Assembly: GCF_023100805.1 (NCBI RefSeq)
Contig: NZ_CP095855.1
Span: forward strand, 7,791,001 to 7,855,000
Length of the DNA: 64,000 nt
Source of the DNA: Chitinophaga filiformis
GTDB taxonomy: Bacteria; Bacteroidota; Bacteroidia; Chitinophagales; Chitinophagaceae
Reading direction: 5' to 3'
Positions 44,535 through 53,614 of this stretch are shown here, one piece after another. Positions within the stretch are counted from its first letter, which is position 1. Every line of letters begins with the position of its first letter. The translations under genes and the position numbers were made by a program. Under the pieces are notes generated by a model, which saw only the letters and a list, made by a program, of their open reading frames with translations, ran no database searches and had not been told where the DNA came from.

Positions 44535-44592
44535 CAGGGTATTGTCGGTATATGGCGCAATTGTTGCAGCCACAAACGATTTAAAAATCAAG

Positions 44593-44646
44593 TAATTAAT
44601 AAGGGATAATTAATAACGTAGAAAGAATTGTGGGCATTATTAATTA
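44593..44646. repeat. TAATTAATAA repeats between ftsA and ftsZ
   Basis: Two identical direct copies TAATTAATAA (44593-44602 and 44607-44616) and an inverted copy TTATTAATTA (44637-44646). Together they could form a 10-base-pair hairpin or a dimeric protein site ahead of ftsZ. Confidence 0.6.
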
Positions 44647-44676
44647 TACTAACTAACCCATAAAAGAGATAGAGTC

Positions 44677-46368
44677 ATGATACATTTTGATCTTCCCAAA
44701 GAAAAATCTTCCATCATCAAGGTGATAGGCATTGGTGGTGGTGGGAGCAATGCGGTGAACCATATGTTCAACCAACGCATTGAGGGTGTGAATTTTATCA
44801 TCTGCAATACCGATGCACAGGCTATTGCAAACAGCCCTGTGCCTAACAAGATACAGTTAGGACCACACTTAACGCAGGGACTGGGTGCGGGTGCCAATCC
44901 TCGCATCGGTGAACAGGCGACGGAAGAATCCTTTGAAGAAATCAAAAAGATCTTAGAGGTGAATACCAAGATGGCCTTCATTACTGCGGGTATGGGCGGT
45001 GGTACCGGTACGGGTGGCGCACCTATCATCGCACGTATATGTAAGGAGCTGGGTATTCTTACGGTGGGGATTGTTACAACTCCTTTCTCTTATGAAGGGA
45101 AAAAAAGGATGGCCCAGGCAGATGAAGGTGTCAGCAGATTGAAAGATTATGTTGATACACTGCTGATCATCTCCAATGACAAACTTCGCCAGAAATACGG
45201 CGATCTGAAATTCAAAGCTGCCTTCGAAAAAGCAGATAACGTACTCGCAACCGCAGCAAAATGCATCACCGATGTGATCAATTCAACTGGTCAGATCAAC
45301 GTGGACTTTGCGGATGTTTGTACCGTAATGCGCAATGGCGGTGTGGCTATTCTTGGTGCAGCTACTGCAGAAGGTGAAAACCGTGCGCAGAAAGCGATCG
45401 AAGATGCACTGACATCTCCGCTGCTGAACGACAACGATATCCGTGGTGCTAAATGGATACTGATAAACATTTCCTCTTCAGAAGGTGAATTCGAACACAC
45501 CCTGGATGAAATGGATACTATACAGGCATACGTACAAAGCCAGGCCGGTGAGGATTGCGATGTGATCCTCGGCGTAGGTTATGATTCCGCTCTTGATCGC
45601 AAACTGGGCGTAACCATCATTGCTACTGGTTTTGAACAGAAACCGATCCAACAGGTAAAAACGACTCCACAGGATCCTTCCCAGGAACAGCCTAAGATTG
45701 TAATGCAGCTGGGCCAAGATGGTGATGAAAAGAAAATGAATAATCAGCAACAGACATTATTCGTTGAACCGGCGGACCTGATGGCGCCCCGCCTGGTAGA
45801 ACCTGTGGTTACCCAGCCTGCAACTACTTTCACTCCTCCTGCTCCGCAGCAGCCGGAAAGGCAAAGCTTTACGCTCAATATTGAGCCTTCAGCAACCGTT
45901 CCGCAGCCAGTGGCAGGATACGGTGCCGGTGTAAATGTTATACAGCCTACTCCTGCAGCCGGTGGCTACCCTGCAGGCCCTGCATACATCTACATTGAGC
46001 CGGGCAATAACAATCCTGCTTCCCAGGATGTTCCGGAGATGAAAATGGTGTTCAGAGAAGAAGATCAGTCGCCGGATGCACCTTCAGACATCCAGCTGCA
46101 GGCTTTTGAAGAACAACTGGAAGAACAAAAACGCAAACAGGCTGAACGCGTAGCGAAACTGCGCAGCATCAGCTTCAATGTAAAAGGCATAGACAATAAC
46201 ACAGAAATAGAAAATGTTCCTGCCTACATCCGTCGCAATATCAATCTCGATAACGGCGCCGGATCAGCAGAGAACTTCTATTCCAACTATACTATTTCCG
46301 ACGGGCAGAATAACCAGGCGGAAATTAATACGATTAATACCTTTTTAGATGGGAAAAAACCCGATTGA
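44677..46368 (+). CDS. ftsZ: Cell division protein FtsZ
   Basis: Tubulin-like GTPase that assembles the Z ring. The GTP signature GGGTGTGG is at 107-114, the N-terminal GIGGGGSNAV loop is present, and the T7 synergy loop has NVDFADV. At 563 aa it is long because of a Pro/Gln-rich disordered linker (about 335-500). The conserved C-terminal peptide that binds FtsA appears as VPAYIRR at 514-520, not at the end; about 43 residues follow. It ends the dcw cluster before a terminator. Confidence 0.97.
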   Translation: MIHFDLPKEKSSIIKVIGIGGGGSNAVNHMFNQRIEGVNFIICNTDAQAIANSPVPNKIQLGPHLTQGLGAGANPRIGEQATEESFEEIKKILEVNTKMAFITAGMGGGTGTGGAPIIARICKELGILTVGIVTTPFSYEGKKRMAQADEGVSRLKDYVDTLLIISNDKLRQKYGDLKFKAAFEKADNVLATAAKCITDVINSTGQINVDFADVCTVMRNGGVAILGAATAEGENRAQKAIEDALTSPLLNDNDIRGAKWILINISSSEGEFEHTLDEMDTIQAYVQSQAGEDCDVILGVGYDSALDRKLGVTIIATGFEQKPIQQVKTTPQDPSQEQPKIVMQLGQDGDEKKMNNQQQTLFVEPADLMAPRLVEPVVTQPATTFTPPAPQQPERQSFTLNIEPSATVPQPVAGYGAGVNVIQPTPAAGGYPAGPAYIYIEPGNNNPASQDVPEMKMVFREEDQSPDAPSDIQLQAFEEQLEEQKRKQAERVAKLRSISFNVKGIDNNTEIENVPAYIRRNINLDNGAGSAENFYSNYTISDGQNNQAEINTINTFLDGKKPD

Positions 46369-46410
46369 TCTATTCGGACGTTTGATTGTTTTTTAGTTGT
46401 GTTAAAGAAA

Positions 46411-46440
46411 AGTCCTCCGGTTCCCCGGGGGACTTTTTTT
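46411..46440 (+). terminator. Terminator of the dcw cluster
   Basis: AGTCCTCCGG (46411-46420) pairs with CCGGGGGACT (46425-46434) with one wobble, followed by seven T. It stands 42 bases beyond the ftsZ stop. Confidence 0.88.
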
Positions 46441-46585
46441 GTTTGTTAACGAGATATTAACAATTCTCAGAAAGGATATTCGGATATTGTGAGCGTCAGG
46501 ACGCTCAAGCCCCGTAAATGAAATAACACTTATTGTCGTTAGGAAGATAATACAACCTCAACATTAAACTTTAAAAATTCCCCCT

Positions 46586-47671
46586 ATGGATTTCAAAGAT
46601 CAACTCAAACAGCTCGGCGATAGAGTGGCCAAGCTAAAAGATCAGATCCTTACAGAAGAAGCAACCAAAAACGCATTCATAATGCCGTTTATTCAATGCC
46701 TGGGATATGATGTGTTTAATCCACTTGAAGTAACTCCGGAATTTATCGCAGACATTGGAATTAAGAAAGGTGAGAAAGTAGATTATGCCATCATGAATGA
46801 AGGCAAACCCACAATTCTCATAGAATGTAAACACTGGTCGGCAGACCTTAATCCACATAACAGCCAGTTATTCCGGTATTTCCACTGTACCTCTGCAAGG
46901 TTCAGCATTCTTACAAATGGTGTACATTTCAGGTTCTATACTGACCTCGTAGAGCCTAATAAAATGGACGAGAAACCCTTCTTTGAATTTCGGATTGACG
47001 ATCTGAAAGATAATCAGGCGGAAAAATTAAAAGAGTTTCATAAAAGCTATTTTGACCTCGAAAAGATCATTACAACTGCAAGTGAACTGAAATATACCAA
47101 CGAGATTAAAAACATTATTACCAAAGAGCTAAACGATCCATCCGACGAGTTCACAAGGTACTTTGCCAAGATTGTTTATCCATCTATGGTTACAGCAAAA
47201 GTGCTTGAGCAGTTTAAAGGATTCCTTAAGCGTTCTTATAATCAGTTCATCAACGATACGATTAACGAACGCCTTAAATCAGCATTGAATAGTCAACAGC
47301 AACAGGAAGTAAAGGAAGAGGCATTAGAGGAAAACATTGTAGAAGAAGCAAAGATTATTACGACGCAGGAAGAGTTGGAAGCTTTCCATATTGTACGTTC
47401 ACTATTGAGACAGAAGATCAATGCAGGCCGCATTGTCTTCAGGGATACACAATCCTATTTAGGCATACTGCTGGATGATAATAACAGGAAGCCTTTATGC
47501 AGAATTCACCTCAACGGTAAAAAGAAATTCATCTCCTTGTTTGACAAAGAGAATGAAGAAAAAATCGAGATAGCAGGTCTTGATGATATATATAATTACG
47601 GCGACCAATTGCTGAAGACTGCATTAAAATATGAGCCATTACAAAACATTGAAAAGAGCACTTCAGCGTAA
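46586..47671 (+). CDS. Stand-alone HsdR N-terminal-like (PD-(D/E)xK) protein
   Basis: 361-aa protein with an HsdR_N-type domain at about 20-130, the nuclease part of type I restriction enzymes. The putative metal-binding residues are Asp66 (KVDYAI), Glu80 and Lys82 (ILIECKHW), with Gln94 in NSQLFRYF, so the fold looks catalytically complete. No helicase, HsdM or HsdS is present here. The rest is helical and acidic, then a small C-terminal region (about 270-355) with a RIHLNGKKKFISLFD segment of unknown role. It is monocistronic, bounded by the dcw terminator and its own strong terminator. The biological role is unknown. Confidence 0.75.
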   Translation: MDFKDQLKQLGDRVAKLKDQILTEEATKNAFIMPFIQCLGYDVFNPLEVTPEFIADIGIKKGEKVDYAIMNEGKPTILIECKHWSADLNPHNSQLFRYFHCTSARFSILTNGVHFRFYTDLVEPNKMDEKPFFEFRIDDLKDNQAEKLKEFHKSYFDLEKIITTASELKYTNEIKNIITKELNDPSDEFTRYFAKIVYPSMVTAKVLEQFKGFLKRSYNQFINDTINERLKSALNSQQQQEVKEEALEENIVEEAKIITTQEELEAFHIVRSLLRQKINAGRIVFRDTQSYLGILLDDNNRKPLCRIHLNGKKKFISLFDKENEEKIEIAGLDDIYNYGDQLLKTALKYEPLQNIEKSTSA

Positions 47672-47678
47672 ATAAATT

Positions 47679-47709
47679 ATGAGATTGGGCCATAGCGGCC
47701 CAATCTCAT
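47679..47709. terminator. Bidirectional terminator
   Basis: ATGAGATTGGGCC (47679-47691) pairs perfectly with GGCCCAATCTCAT (47697-47709), five-base loop, TTT on the plus side and T-rich sequence on the minus side. It serves both the HsdR_N gene and the convergent DUF202 gene. Confidence 0.85.
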
Positions 47710-47729
47710 TTTCATAATATTGGCAATAC

Positions 47730-48110
47730 TCAGGCGCTCTCTATCAGATAAACAATCAGCAATACACTCGCCAGAAATATAAACGCTGTCAATAATGTAA
47801 TGAGCAAAGACGAATGGTTATAAGTCCCTTCCTTCAGTTGCTTTTCTGTACGTTTATAACGGATGTAGGAGAACACCGTAGTGGCTGCTCCAACCGCCAC
47901 CAGTAATATTCCTACAAGCGCAGAAATACCTCTTGAATGAACTATATACTCCTTTCCCAGCACTAATGATATCTGCTTCACAAAAAGCGAAAATTTGACC
48001 ACAACAAAGCCAAAAGCCATAATGCCGATACTTGTTCTTGTCCAGGCAAGTAAAGTACGTTCGTTGGCAAGGTGGTCGCTTGGATTTCCCCTTTTACTCT
48101 CTTCCGGCAT
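47730..48110 (-). CDS. DUF202 (YidH-type) membrane protein
   Basis: Inner-membrane protein of 126 aa with three membrane helices and the DUF202 signature LANERTLLAWTRTSIGIMAFG. The function of the family is not established. The Met at 48110 begins a short polar N-terminus right before the motif. It is monocistronic and convergent with the HsdR_N gene. Confidence 0.85.
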   Translation of the reverse strand: MPEESKRGNPSDHLANERTLLAWTRTSIGIMAFGFVVVKFSLFVKQISLVLGKEYIVHSRGISALVGILLVAVGAATTVFSYIRYKRTEKQLKEGTYNHSSLLITLLTAFIFLASVLLIVYLIESA

Positions 48111-48357
48111 AATGAGCTATTTATTATAAAAGATACATTAAAATTGACGCAAATGCCATTCAGATAATTTGAGTAGTAGTCATTTAGAAGTATTTTCTTT
48201 TTTTCCGTAGGTTTAGATGTTTGATTATCATTAACCTCAAATTGTCTTCTCGACAGATACCTCAGCATTCTACGTTAACACTCAAAATGTACACCATATA
48301 AAAGGTAATGAGATAGCAGAAGCTTTTGAAAACTTTAAACTAACTCACAAACATATC

Positions 48358-48981
48358 ATGAAATACGTATCACTTTTTGTCATTGTCGTGCTGTTCTTCG
48401 CCTGTAAACCTCAAACTGGTAACGTTCGCGGAAACATCTTCTGGAAGTATAATAATTATGTCGGAAATAAACCAGATGCAGGGGCATCAGTAACTTTATA
48501 CTCCATGTCCGATAGCGTAAAACTAGACGCCAAATGCGATGTTCAGGGCAATTTTATCTTTGATAAAGTACCTGTGGGAAAGTACATTTTAGTAGTAAGA
48601 TCCCAAAATACGACCGGGTCTGCGGATGACCAGCTATCGCAGATATTAGATCATATTAATGAAGTCAACTATATAACTAGACAAGACATAGGAAAATTGG
48701 GTTTTACTGAGAACTTTGAAAAATTAAAAACCGCAGTCATAAACTCGTATGCACAGGAACAAGATCCAACAATAAATTATTTGGAAATATATAGGAAACG
48801 AAAAAAACTTGAAGACACACTTCAATCCTTTAGCTCAAATGCCCTGCATACCATATACTCAAAGGCGCCAATAAATACAACTCCGTTACCGTTACTTAGC
48901 AAATATTACTACAGCTTGTTGATCGTTGAACCAGAAAAAACTAATAACGTCGTAGTTGATTTTGGAACCACGTATCTATAG
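48358..48981 (+). CDS. Lipoprotein with carboxypeptidase-regulatory-like domain
   Basis: Predicted lipoprotein of 207 aa: signal MKYVSLFVIVVLFFAC with the lipidated Cys16. Residues about 20-85 resemble a beta-sandwich of the carboxypeptidase-regulatory type (VRGNIFWKYNN, GASVTLYS, GNFIFDKVPVGKYILVV). The rest is helical and without a recognised fold. The function is unknown; it stands alone between DUF202 and pirin. Confidence 0.65.
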   Translation: MKYVSLFVIVVLFFACKPQTGNVRGNIFWKYNNYVGNKPDAGASVTLYSMSDSVKLDAKCDVQGNFIFDKVPVGKYILVVRSQNTTGSADDQLSQILDHINEVNYITRQDIGKLGFTENFEKLKTAVINSYAQEQDPTINYLEIYRKRKKLEDTLQSFSSNALHTIYSKAPINTTPLPLLSKYYYSLLIVEPEKTNNVVVDFGTTYL

Positions 48982-49064
48982 TATATAACTTTGTAATTCA
49001 TGTGCCCCTAAAATCATCCACCCTTTCCTCACTTCTATCCATTCCCTACCCTGCCCTTCCTTCG

Positions 49065-49072
49065 TAAATTTG
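49065..49072 (+). promoter_or_regulatory. -7 element immediately upstream of pirin
   Basis: TAAATTTG matches TAnnTTTG and ends three bases before the ATG at 49076, again suggesting a leaderless or near-leaderless message. No clear TTTG element is seen about 20 bases upstream. Confidence 0.45.
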
Positions 49073-49075
49073 CGT

Positions 49076-49939
49076 ATGCAAAAGACAGTAAACAAGGTTG
49101 TAAACAACCATCCGATCAGTGGCTCTCAGAGCGATTATTACTTTTATAGTCCCTTGCCTTATCAGGATGGCAAGGCAACGGATCCATTTCTGTTATTACA
49201 TCACCATGGACCAATGACCTTACCTCCTTTTAACAGTGGTATGCCCTTTGGCCCTCATCCTCACAGAGGCTTTGAAACAGTGACCTGGATCATCAGCGGA
49301 CACGTAGTACATAAAGATTCCCACGGTTATCATAGCAAAATTGATGCAGGCGGTGTACAGTGGATGTCGGCTGCACGAGGACTGATACATAATGAGTATG
49401 TGGAGAAGTCTTTTAAGGAAGAAGGTGGCGACCTGGAGCTTCTGCAGCTCTGGATCAATCTGCCGGCGAAACTGAAGATGAATCCCGCCAGATATACCGG
49501 CTTACAGAAGAACGATATTCCTGTCGTAACTGCTGACGATGGTAAGGTGCAGGTGGCCATCGCAGGAGGTAGCTGGAATGGTCATAAAGGCGCTATCAAT
49601 TCCCTTACCGGCGTCAATGCCTGCCTGATCACCATGCAGCCGGACAGTAAGGCTGAAATCACTGTTAAAGACGGCAGGAATGTCTTATTCTATGTATTGC
49701 GGGGCGATGTGACGGTAAATGGAAAAACAGCCGGCGACAGGTCGCTGGTACTCTTTAATAACGATGGGGACACGATCGATATCGCAGCGGGCAGTGATGC
49801 AATTATCCTCTATTGTGACGGAGAACCTTTAAACGAGCCGGTGGCCTGGCATGGTCCTTATGTAATGAACACACAGACCGAGATTATGGAGGCGATGAGA
49901 GACGAGCGAATGGGTAAATTTGGGTTCTATATAGACTAA
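49076..49939 (+). CDS. Pirin family protein
   Basis: Bicupin of the pirin family, 287 aa, with the metal-binding motif PFGPHPHRGFETVTWI and the downstream HKDSHG and WMSAARGLIHNE segments. Some members have quercetinase activity or regulate redox genes; the precise role here is unknown. The start at ATG 49076 is chosen over an upstream TTG because a -7 element overlaps that region. It shares a bidirectional terminator with kup. Confidence 0.9.
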   Translation: MQKTVNKVVNNHPISGSQSDYYFYSPLPYQDGKATDPFLLLHHHGPMTLPPFNSGMPFGPHPHRGFETVTWIISGHVVHKDSHGYHSKIDAGGVQWMSAARGLIHNEYVEKSFKEEGGDLELLQLWINLPAKLKMNPARYTGLQKNDIPVVTADDGKVQVAIAGGSWNGHKGAINSLTGVNACLITMQPDSKAEITVKDGRNVLFYVLRGDVTVNGKTAGDRSLVLFNNDGDTIDIAAGSDAIILYCDGEPLNEPVAWHGPYVMNTQTEIMEAMRDERMGKFGFYID

Positions 49940-49943
49940 AAGT

Positions 49944-49976
49944 AAAAAGGCCAGCTTCATCACGCTGGCCTTTTTT
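49944..49976. terminator. Bidirectional terminator between pirin and kup
   Basis: AAAAAGGCCAGC and GCTGGCCTTTTTT form a stem with an eight-base loop, with A/T tracts on both sides. Confidence 0.88.
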
Positions 49977-49977
49977 A

Positions 49978-51933
49978 TTAAGAATGTATAATCCTTCGCA
50001 GTTGGAGGTTCGTGACAGGAGACACGACCAAAGGATATTTTTCGATCGTTACATAACTTGAATCCAGTCCGAAACCACGCTCTTCCGATAAGCTGATCTT
50101 TTTGAGGAAGAAATACATACGCATCACCAGGCGCTCGTAGAGCGGCAGATCATTATCGTGTGAAAGGAATTTCTCCATCACAATGAACTGGAAGTCCCCT
50201 ACTACATTGTTCTTGCTCAGGGATTCGTAACGGCTGGTAATGTTCACTTCCTTGTTACGCACCATATCTTCCACCACCATACGGAACATGAGATTGATAC
50301 GCTGTTCCACTTTAAAGCCCAGTCTGAATTCGACCCTGATCACCTCATTCGGAATGATCGTTTGTACGGAATATTCACTCAGGTAAGGTTCATCCACAAC
50401 ATCTACATGCACAAACCAGTAGATGTCCGCCCTTTTGGGCTTTTTGTTCAGGATAGAATAGATGATCTTATGTTCAATCTCCTTCGGATTGTCAGCACTA
50501 CTCATGTACACCAGGTGAGTGGCATATTTGGGGATGGTGCTGTCATTACTTAACTCCTGGATCACCGGAAGATGGTCTTCCAGCCTTACAAACTCCACAT
50601 AGCGGTTTTTGATCTTCCTGGATTTAAACCATACCATCATGATCAGGAAGAGTATTCCCGCCACAATCACGGTCACATAACCACCATGCATGAATTTCAC
50701 GAGGTTGGCAAAAAGGAAGGAGAATTCCAGGGTAAAATAAATGACCAGGTAGATCAGGATCAGGCTGAGCCGGACCCTTCGCGTATATAAATAGAAGGCG
50801 AACAGGCAGGAAGTCATCAGCATACAGATGGTAATAGACAGTCCATAGGCCGCTTCCATGGCGGTCGACTCCTTAAAGATCAGCACAATAGCCACACAAC
50901 CTACAAACAGCATCGTATTGATACCGGGAATATACAACTGTCCACGCTCTTCGGTAGGATAGTTGATCTTCAGTTTAGGCCAGAGGTTCAGTCGCATTGC
51001 CTCCGAAATGAGGGTGAAAGAACCTGATATCAGCGCCTGGCTGGCGATAATAGACGCCAGGGTGGCGATCAGTACCCCGAAAATGACAAACCACTCCGGC
51101 ATGATAGCAAAGAATGGGTTCTGGTCTTTAGGGATGATCTGTCCTTTCTGGGTCAGTAACCAGGCGCCCTGTCCGAGGTAGTTCAGGATCAGGCAGGCCT
51201 TTACAAAGGTCCAGGAAACCCGGATATTCCCCTTACCGCAGTGGCCCAGGTCGGAATACAGGGCTTCAGCACCCGTGGTACACAGGAACACCGCTCCTAA
51301 TATCATAAACCCGCGTGGGTAGGTAGTTAACAGTTCTATGGCATAGTGGGGGCTGAATGCCTTAAAAATAGCTACGTCATCGACGATGTGTGACAGCCCG
51401 AGTATGCCCAGCATCGAAAACCAGATCACCATAATAGGGCCAAACAACTTACCGATGGATACGGTACCAAATTGCTGTACTACGAACATAAGGGTGATAA
51501 TAGTCAGTACGATCTTTACAATGGTAAACTGGCTAAGATCCTTAAATACTTCCAGGGTTCGCAGACCTTCTATGGCGGAGGTCACTGTAATGGGCGGGGT
51601 AATGATCCCATCGGCCAGCAGGGCGGCCCCTCCTATCATCCCGAAGATAACGGCCCATTTGGCATGCCGTCTGACCAGCGCATATAATGAAAAAATCCCG
51701 CCTTCACCTTTGTTATCGGCCCGAAGTGTCAGGATCACATATTTGATAGTCGTTTGTAAAGTCAGGGTCCAGATGATACAGGATATACCACCGATAACCA
51801 GGAGGTCGCTTACAGGGTTATTGCCTACAATTGCCTTGAAAACGTATAACGGAGAGGTTCCAATGTCACCGTAGATAATACCCAAAGCTACTACTAAACC
51901 GGCCAGGCTTACCCTGTTAATGTCTTTTCTCAC
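49978..51933 (-). CDS. kup: Kup-type potassium uptake permease
   Basis: K+ transporter of the KUP/HAK/KT family with about 12 membrane helices and a soluble C-terminal region, 652 aa from the chosen start. The N-terminal LAGLVVALGIIYGDIGTSPLYV motif, the ALYSDLGHCGKGNIR motif and the TTGAEA stretch are characteristic. I place the start at GTG 51933 (VRKDINRVSL), because the outermost TTG frame start at 51963 overlaps a good -7 promoter element. Confidence 0.93.
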   Translation of the reverse strand: MRKDINRVSLAGLVVALGIIYGDIGTSPLYVFKAIVGNNPVSDLLVIGGISCIIWTLTLQTTIKYVILTLRADNKGEGGIFSLYALVRRHAKWAVIFGMIGGAALLADGIITPPITVTSAIEGLRTLEVFKDLSQFTIVKIVLTIITLMFVVQQFGTVSIGKLFGPIMVIWFSMLGILGLSHIVDDVAIFKAFSPHYAIELLTTYPRGFMILGAVFLCTTGAEALYSDLGHCGKGNIRVSWTFVKACLILNYLGQGAWLLTQKGQIIPKDQNPFFAIMPEWFVIFGVLIATLASIIASQALISGSFTLISEAMRLNLWPKLKINYPTEERGQLYIPGINTMLFVGCVAIVLIFKESTAMEAAYGLSITICMLMTSCLFAFYLYTRRVRLSLILIYLVIYFTLEFSFLFANLVKFMHGGYVTVIVAGILFLIMMVWFKSRKIKNRYVEFVRLEDHLPVIQELSNDSTIPKYATHLVYMSSADNPKEIEHKIIYSILNKKPKRADIYWFVHVDVVDEPYLSEYSVQTIIPNEVIRVEFRLGFKVEQRINLMFRMVVEDMVRNKEVNITSRYESLSKNNVVGDFQFIVMEKFLSHDNDLPLYERLVMRMYFFLKKISLSEERGFGLDSSYVTIEKYPLVVSPVTNLQLRRIIHS

Positions 51934-51960
51934 GAAATATGTATTTAATAAAAAAGCCAC

Positions 51961-51992
51961 CAAAGTTAGGTGGAATTGCGCAGATGTACAAA
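51961..51992 (-). promoter_or_regulatory. Promoter of kup
   Basis: On the minus strand TTTG (51992-51989), 20 bases, then TAACTTTG (51968-51961), a close match to the Bacteroidota consensus. The predicted start site lies about 20 bases upstream of GTG 51933. Confidence 0.6.
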
Positions 51993-52018
51993 TATCAAAA
52001 AATACGCTTATAAAAAAA

Positions 52019-52043
52019 CCCCGTCTCGGTTCGCGAGACGGGG
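52019..52043 (-). terminator. Terminator of the OmpA-family gene
   Basis: CCCCGTCTCG (52019-52028) and CGAGACGGGG (52034-52043) form a perfect ten-base-pair stem, followed on the minus strand by seven T. Confidence 0.88.
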
Positions 52044-52069
52044 CCTTATATCTTCTCAGTGAGACACTA

Positions 52070-53614
52070 TTAGTTAGCAGGAGCTAAATCAACAGTTGAA
52101 GACTCACCAGGAGTGTTTTGTTTGATGAAGCGACCGCGATCGATACCTTGTTTATCAGCCAGGTAGTCGATAACTGCATCTACTCTTCTGCTGCTCAGGT
52201 CTACACCACCTTTTTTACCTTTAGCACCAGCGTGACCGGTAACCAGGATGTTGCAGGATGGGTTAGATTTCAGTGTGCTGGCAACGCTTGCCAGGATAGC
52301 TTCGTTGTCAGTTGCAACTTTGGTAGAGCTACCTTTGAAGCTTACGCTAGGCAGAACCAGTGTGTTACAAGCAGCTTCTGGTTTGATGTTTTTGCAGCAC
52401 TCAGGATCTGGGCATTTACCAACACCATCAGCGTCAACTGGCTGGCAGTAAGTTGGAGTAACCAGTTGTTTATCCTTGAAGTCAGGAACACCGTCACCAT
52501 CAGTATCTTTAGCTACACCGTGAACATCAACTGGAGCACCAGCTGGTGTGTTAGGCTCACGATCAAACTGGTCAGTAACACCATCACCATCAGCATCAGG
52601 CAGTACCGGAGTAGGCAGCTTCATGTGACGAGGAGCGCTCAGTTCGTTGTAAGCATAGTTCAGCGGATTTACCCACCATAATGGCTCAACGCGTTTAGCG
52701 GAGTTACCCAGGTTGAAGTTCAGACGGATGCTGGTATAGCTGAAAGCGTCTTTGTGGTTGCTATATGGAGAGGAATAACCGTCCAGATAGTCATCAAAGT
52801 ATAAAGTATATTTCTCTTCGATACCGATGTTGAAACGTTTAGAAATTCTGTACGCGATTCCGGTACCGAAATCAGCGCCATGACGCCACAGCTGGTTGTT
52901 GTCTTTACGACCGATGTTACCTCTGTTACCCTGAGATGGAGCGTTCTGCTCGTAATCTCCGTCTAACAGGTTTTTCAGCTGATCCTTGATGTCTTTACGA
53001 GGAGCGGAGAAGTTGATGTTGCTGTAGTTGTAAGCTGCATTACCGTTCAACGCATCTACGTCAACGTCGATCAGACCTAAGCTATAACCACCGAATACAT
53101 ACCAGTTGATCTTAGGCTGTGCCTTATAGAACAGGATGTTGCTCAGAGAAGCCATCAGGTCAAAAGACAGCTGGTGAGAAGCTGTTTTATAGTTAGCTAC
53201 GATCATACCGTTGTTAGCAGCTGCAGTAGTTGCCCATGCATTGCTACCAGTGGTGATCGCTGGCCTTAATCTGTAGTCCAGACCTTTATCGAAAGAACCG
53301 GTGTATTCAGCTCTTACAGAGATAGTATGACCCAGAGATTTTCTCAGGGAGATACCACCACCAAAACCTGGTCTGGCTGGGATTGTACCATTGATCAGGT
53401 GAAGACCACCATGGAAACCTAATTCCCACATGTCGCGAGGTTTCGCAGGGAAATCATACTGGTGGTTGGAAAAGTTGTTCTGTTGGGCCTGTCTTGACGC
53501 TGGTACCTTGCTTGAATCCAGGGCATCATAAACAGGGGTAACTTGTGCAAAACTGGAGGACGCCGCTAGGAGACTCATAGCGCCTGCCAGTAATAAGTAC
53601 TTTTTGCTTGCCAT
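52070..53614 (-). CDS. OmpA family outer membrane protein
   Basis: 514-aa outer-membrane protein: signal peptide (1-24, SSSFAQ), beta-barrel (about 60-305), TSP3-like calcium repeats (about 340-400, DADGDGVTD and DTDGDGVPD), and a C-terminal OmpA peptidoglycan-binding domain (about 420-505, with the VTGHAGAKGKKGGVDLSSRR segment). It would link outer membrane and peptidoglycan. The promoter is near-consensus and the terminator strong, which suggests high expression. Some Cys residues (about 390-455) lie in the linker and domain. It stands alone. Confidence 0.92.
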   Translation of the reverse strand: MASKKYLLLAGAMSLLAASSSFAQVTPVYDALDSSKVPASRQAQQNNFSNHQYDFPAKPRDMWELGFHGGLHLINGTIPARPGFGGGISLRKSLGHTISVRAEYTGSFDKGLDYRLRPAITTGSNAWATTAAANNGMIVANYKTASHQLSFDLMASLSNILFYKAQPKINWYVFGGYSLGLIDVDVDALNGNAAYNYSNINFSAPRKDIKDQLKNLLDGDYEQNAPSQGNRGNIGRKDNNQLWRHGADFGTGIAYRISKRFNIGIEEKYTLYFDDYLDGYSSPYSNHKDAFSYTSIRLNFNLGNSAKRVEPLWWVNPLNYAYNELSAPRHMKLPTPVLPDADGDGVTDQFDREPNTPAGAPVDVHGVAKDTDGDGVPDFKDKQLVTPTYCQPVDADGVGKCPDPECCKNIKPEAACNTLVLPSVSFKGSSTKVATDNEAILASVASTLKSNPSCNILVTGHAGAKGKKGGVDLSSRRVDAVIDYLADKQGIDRGRFIKQNTPGESSTVDLAPAN

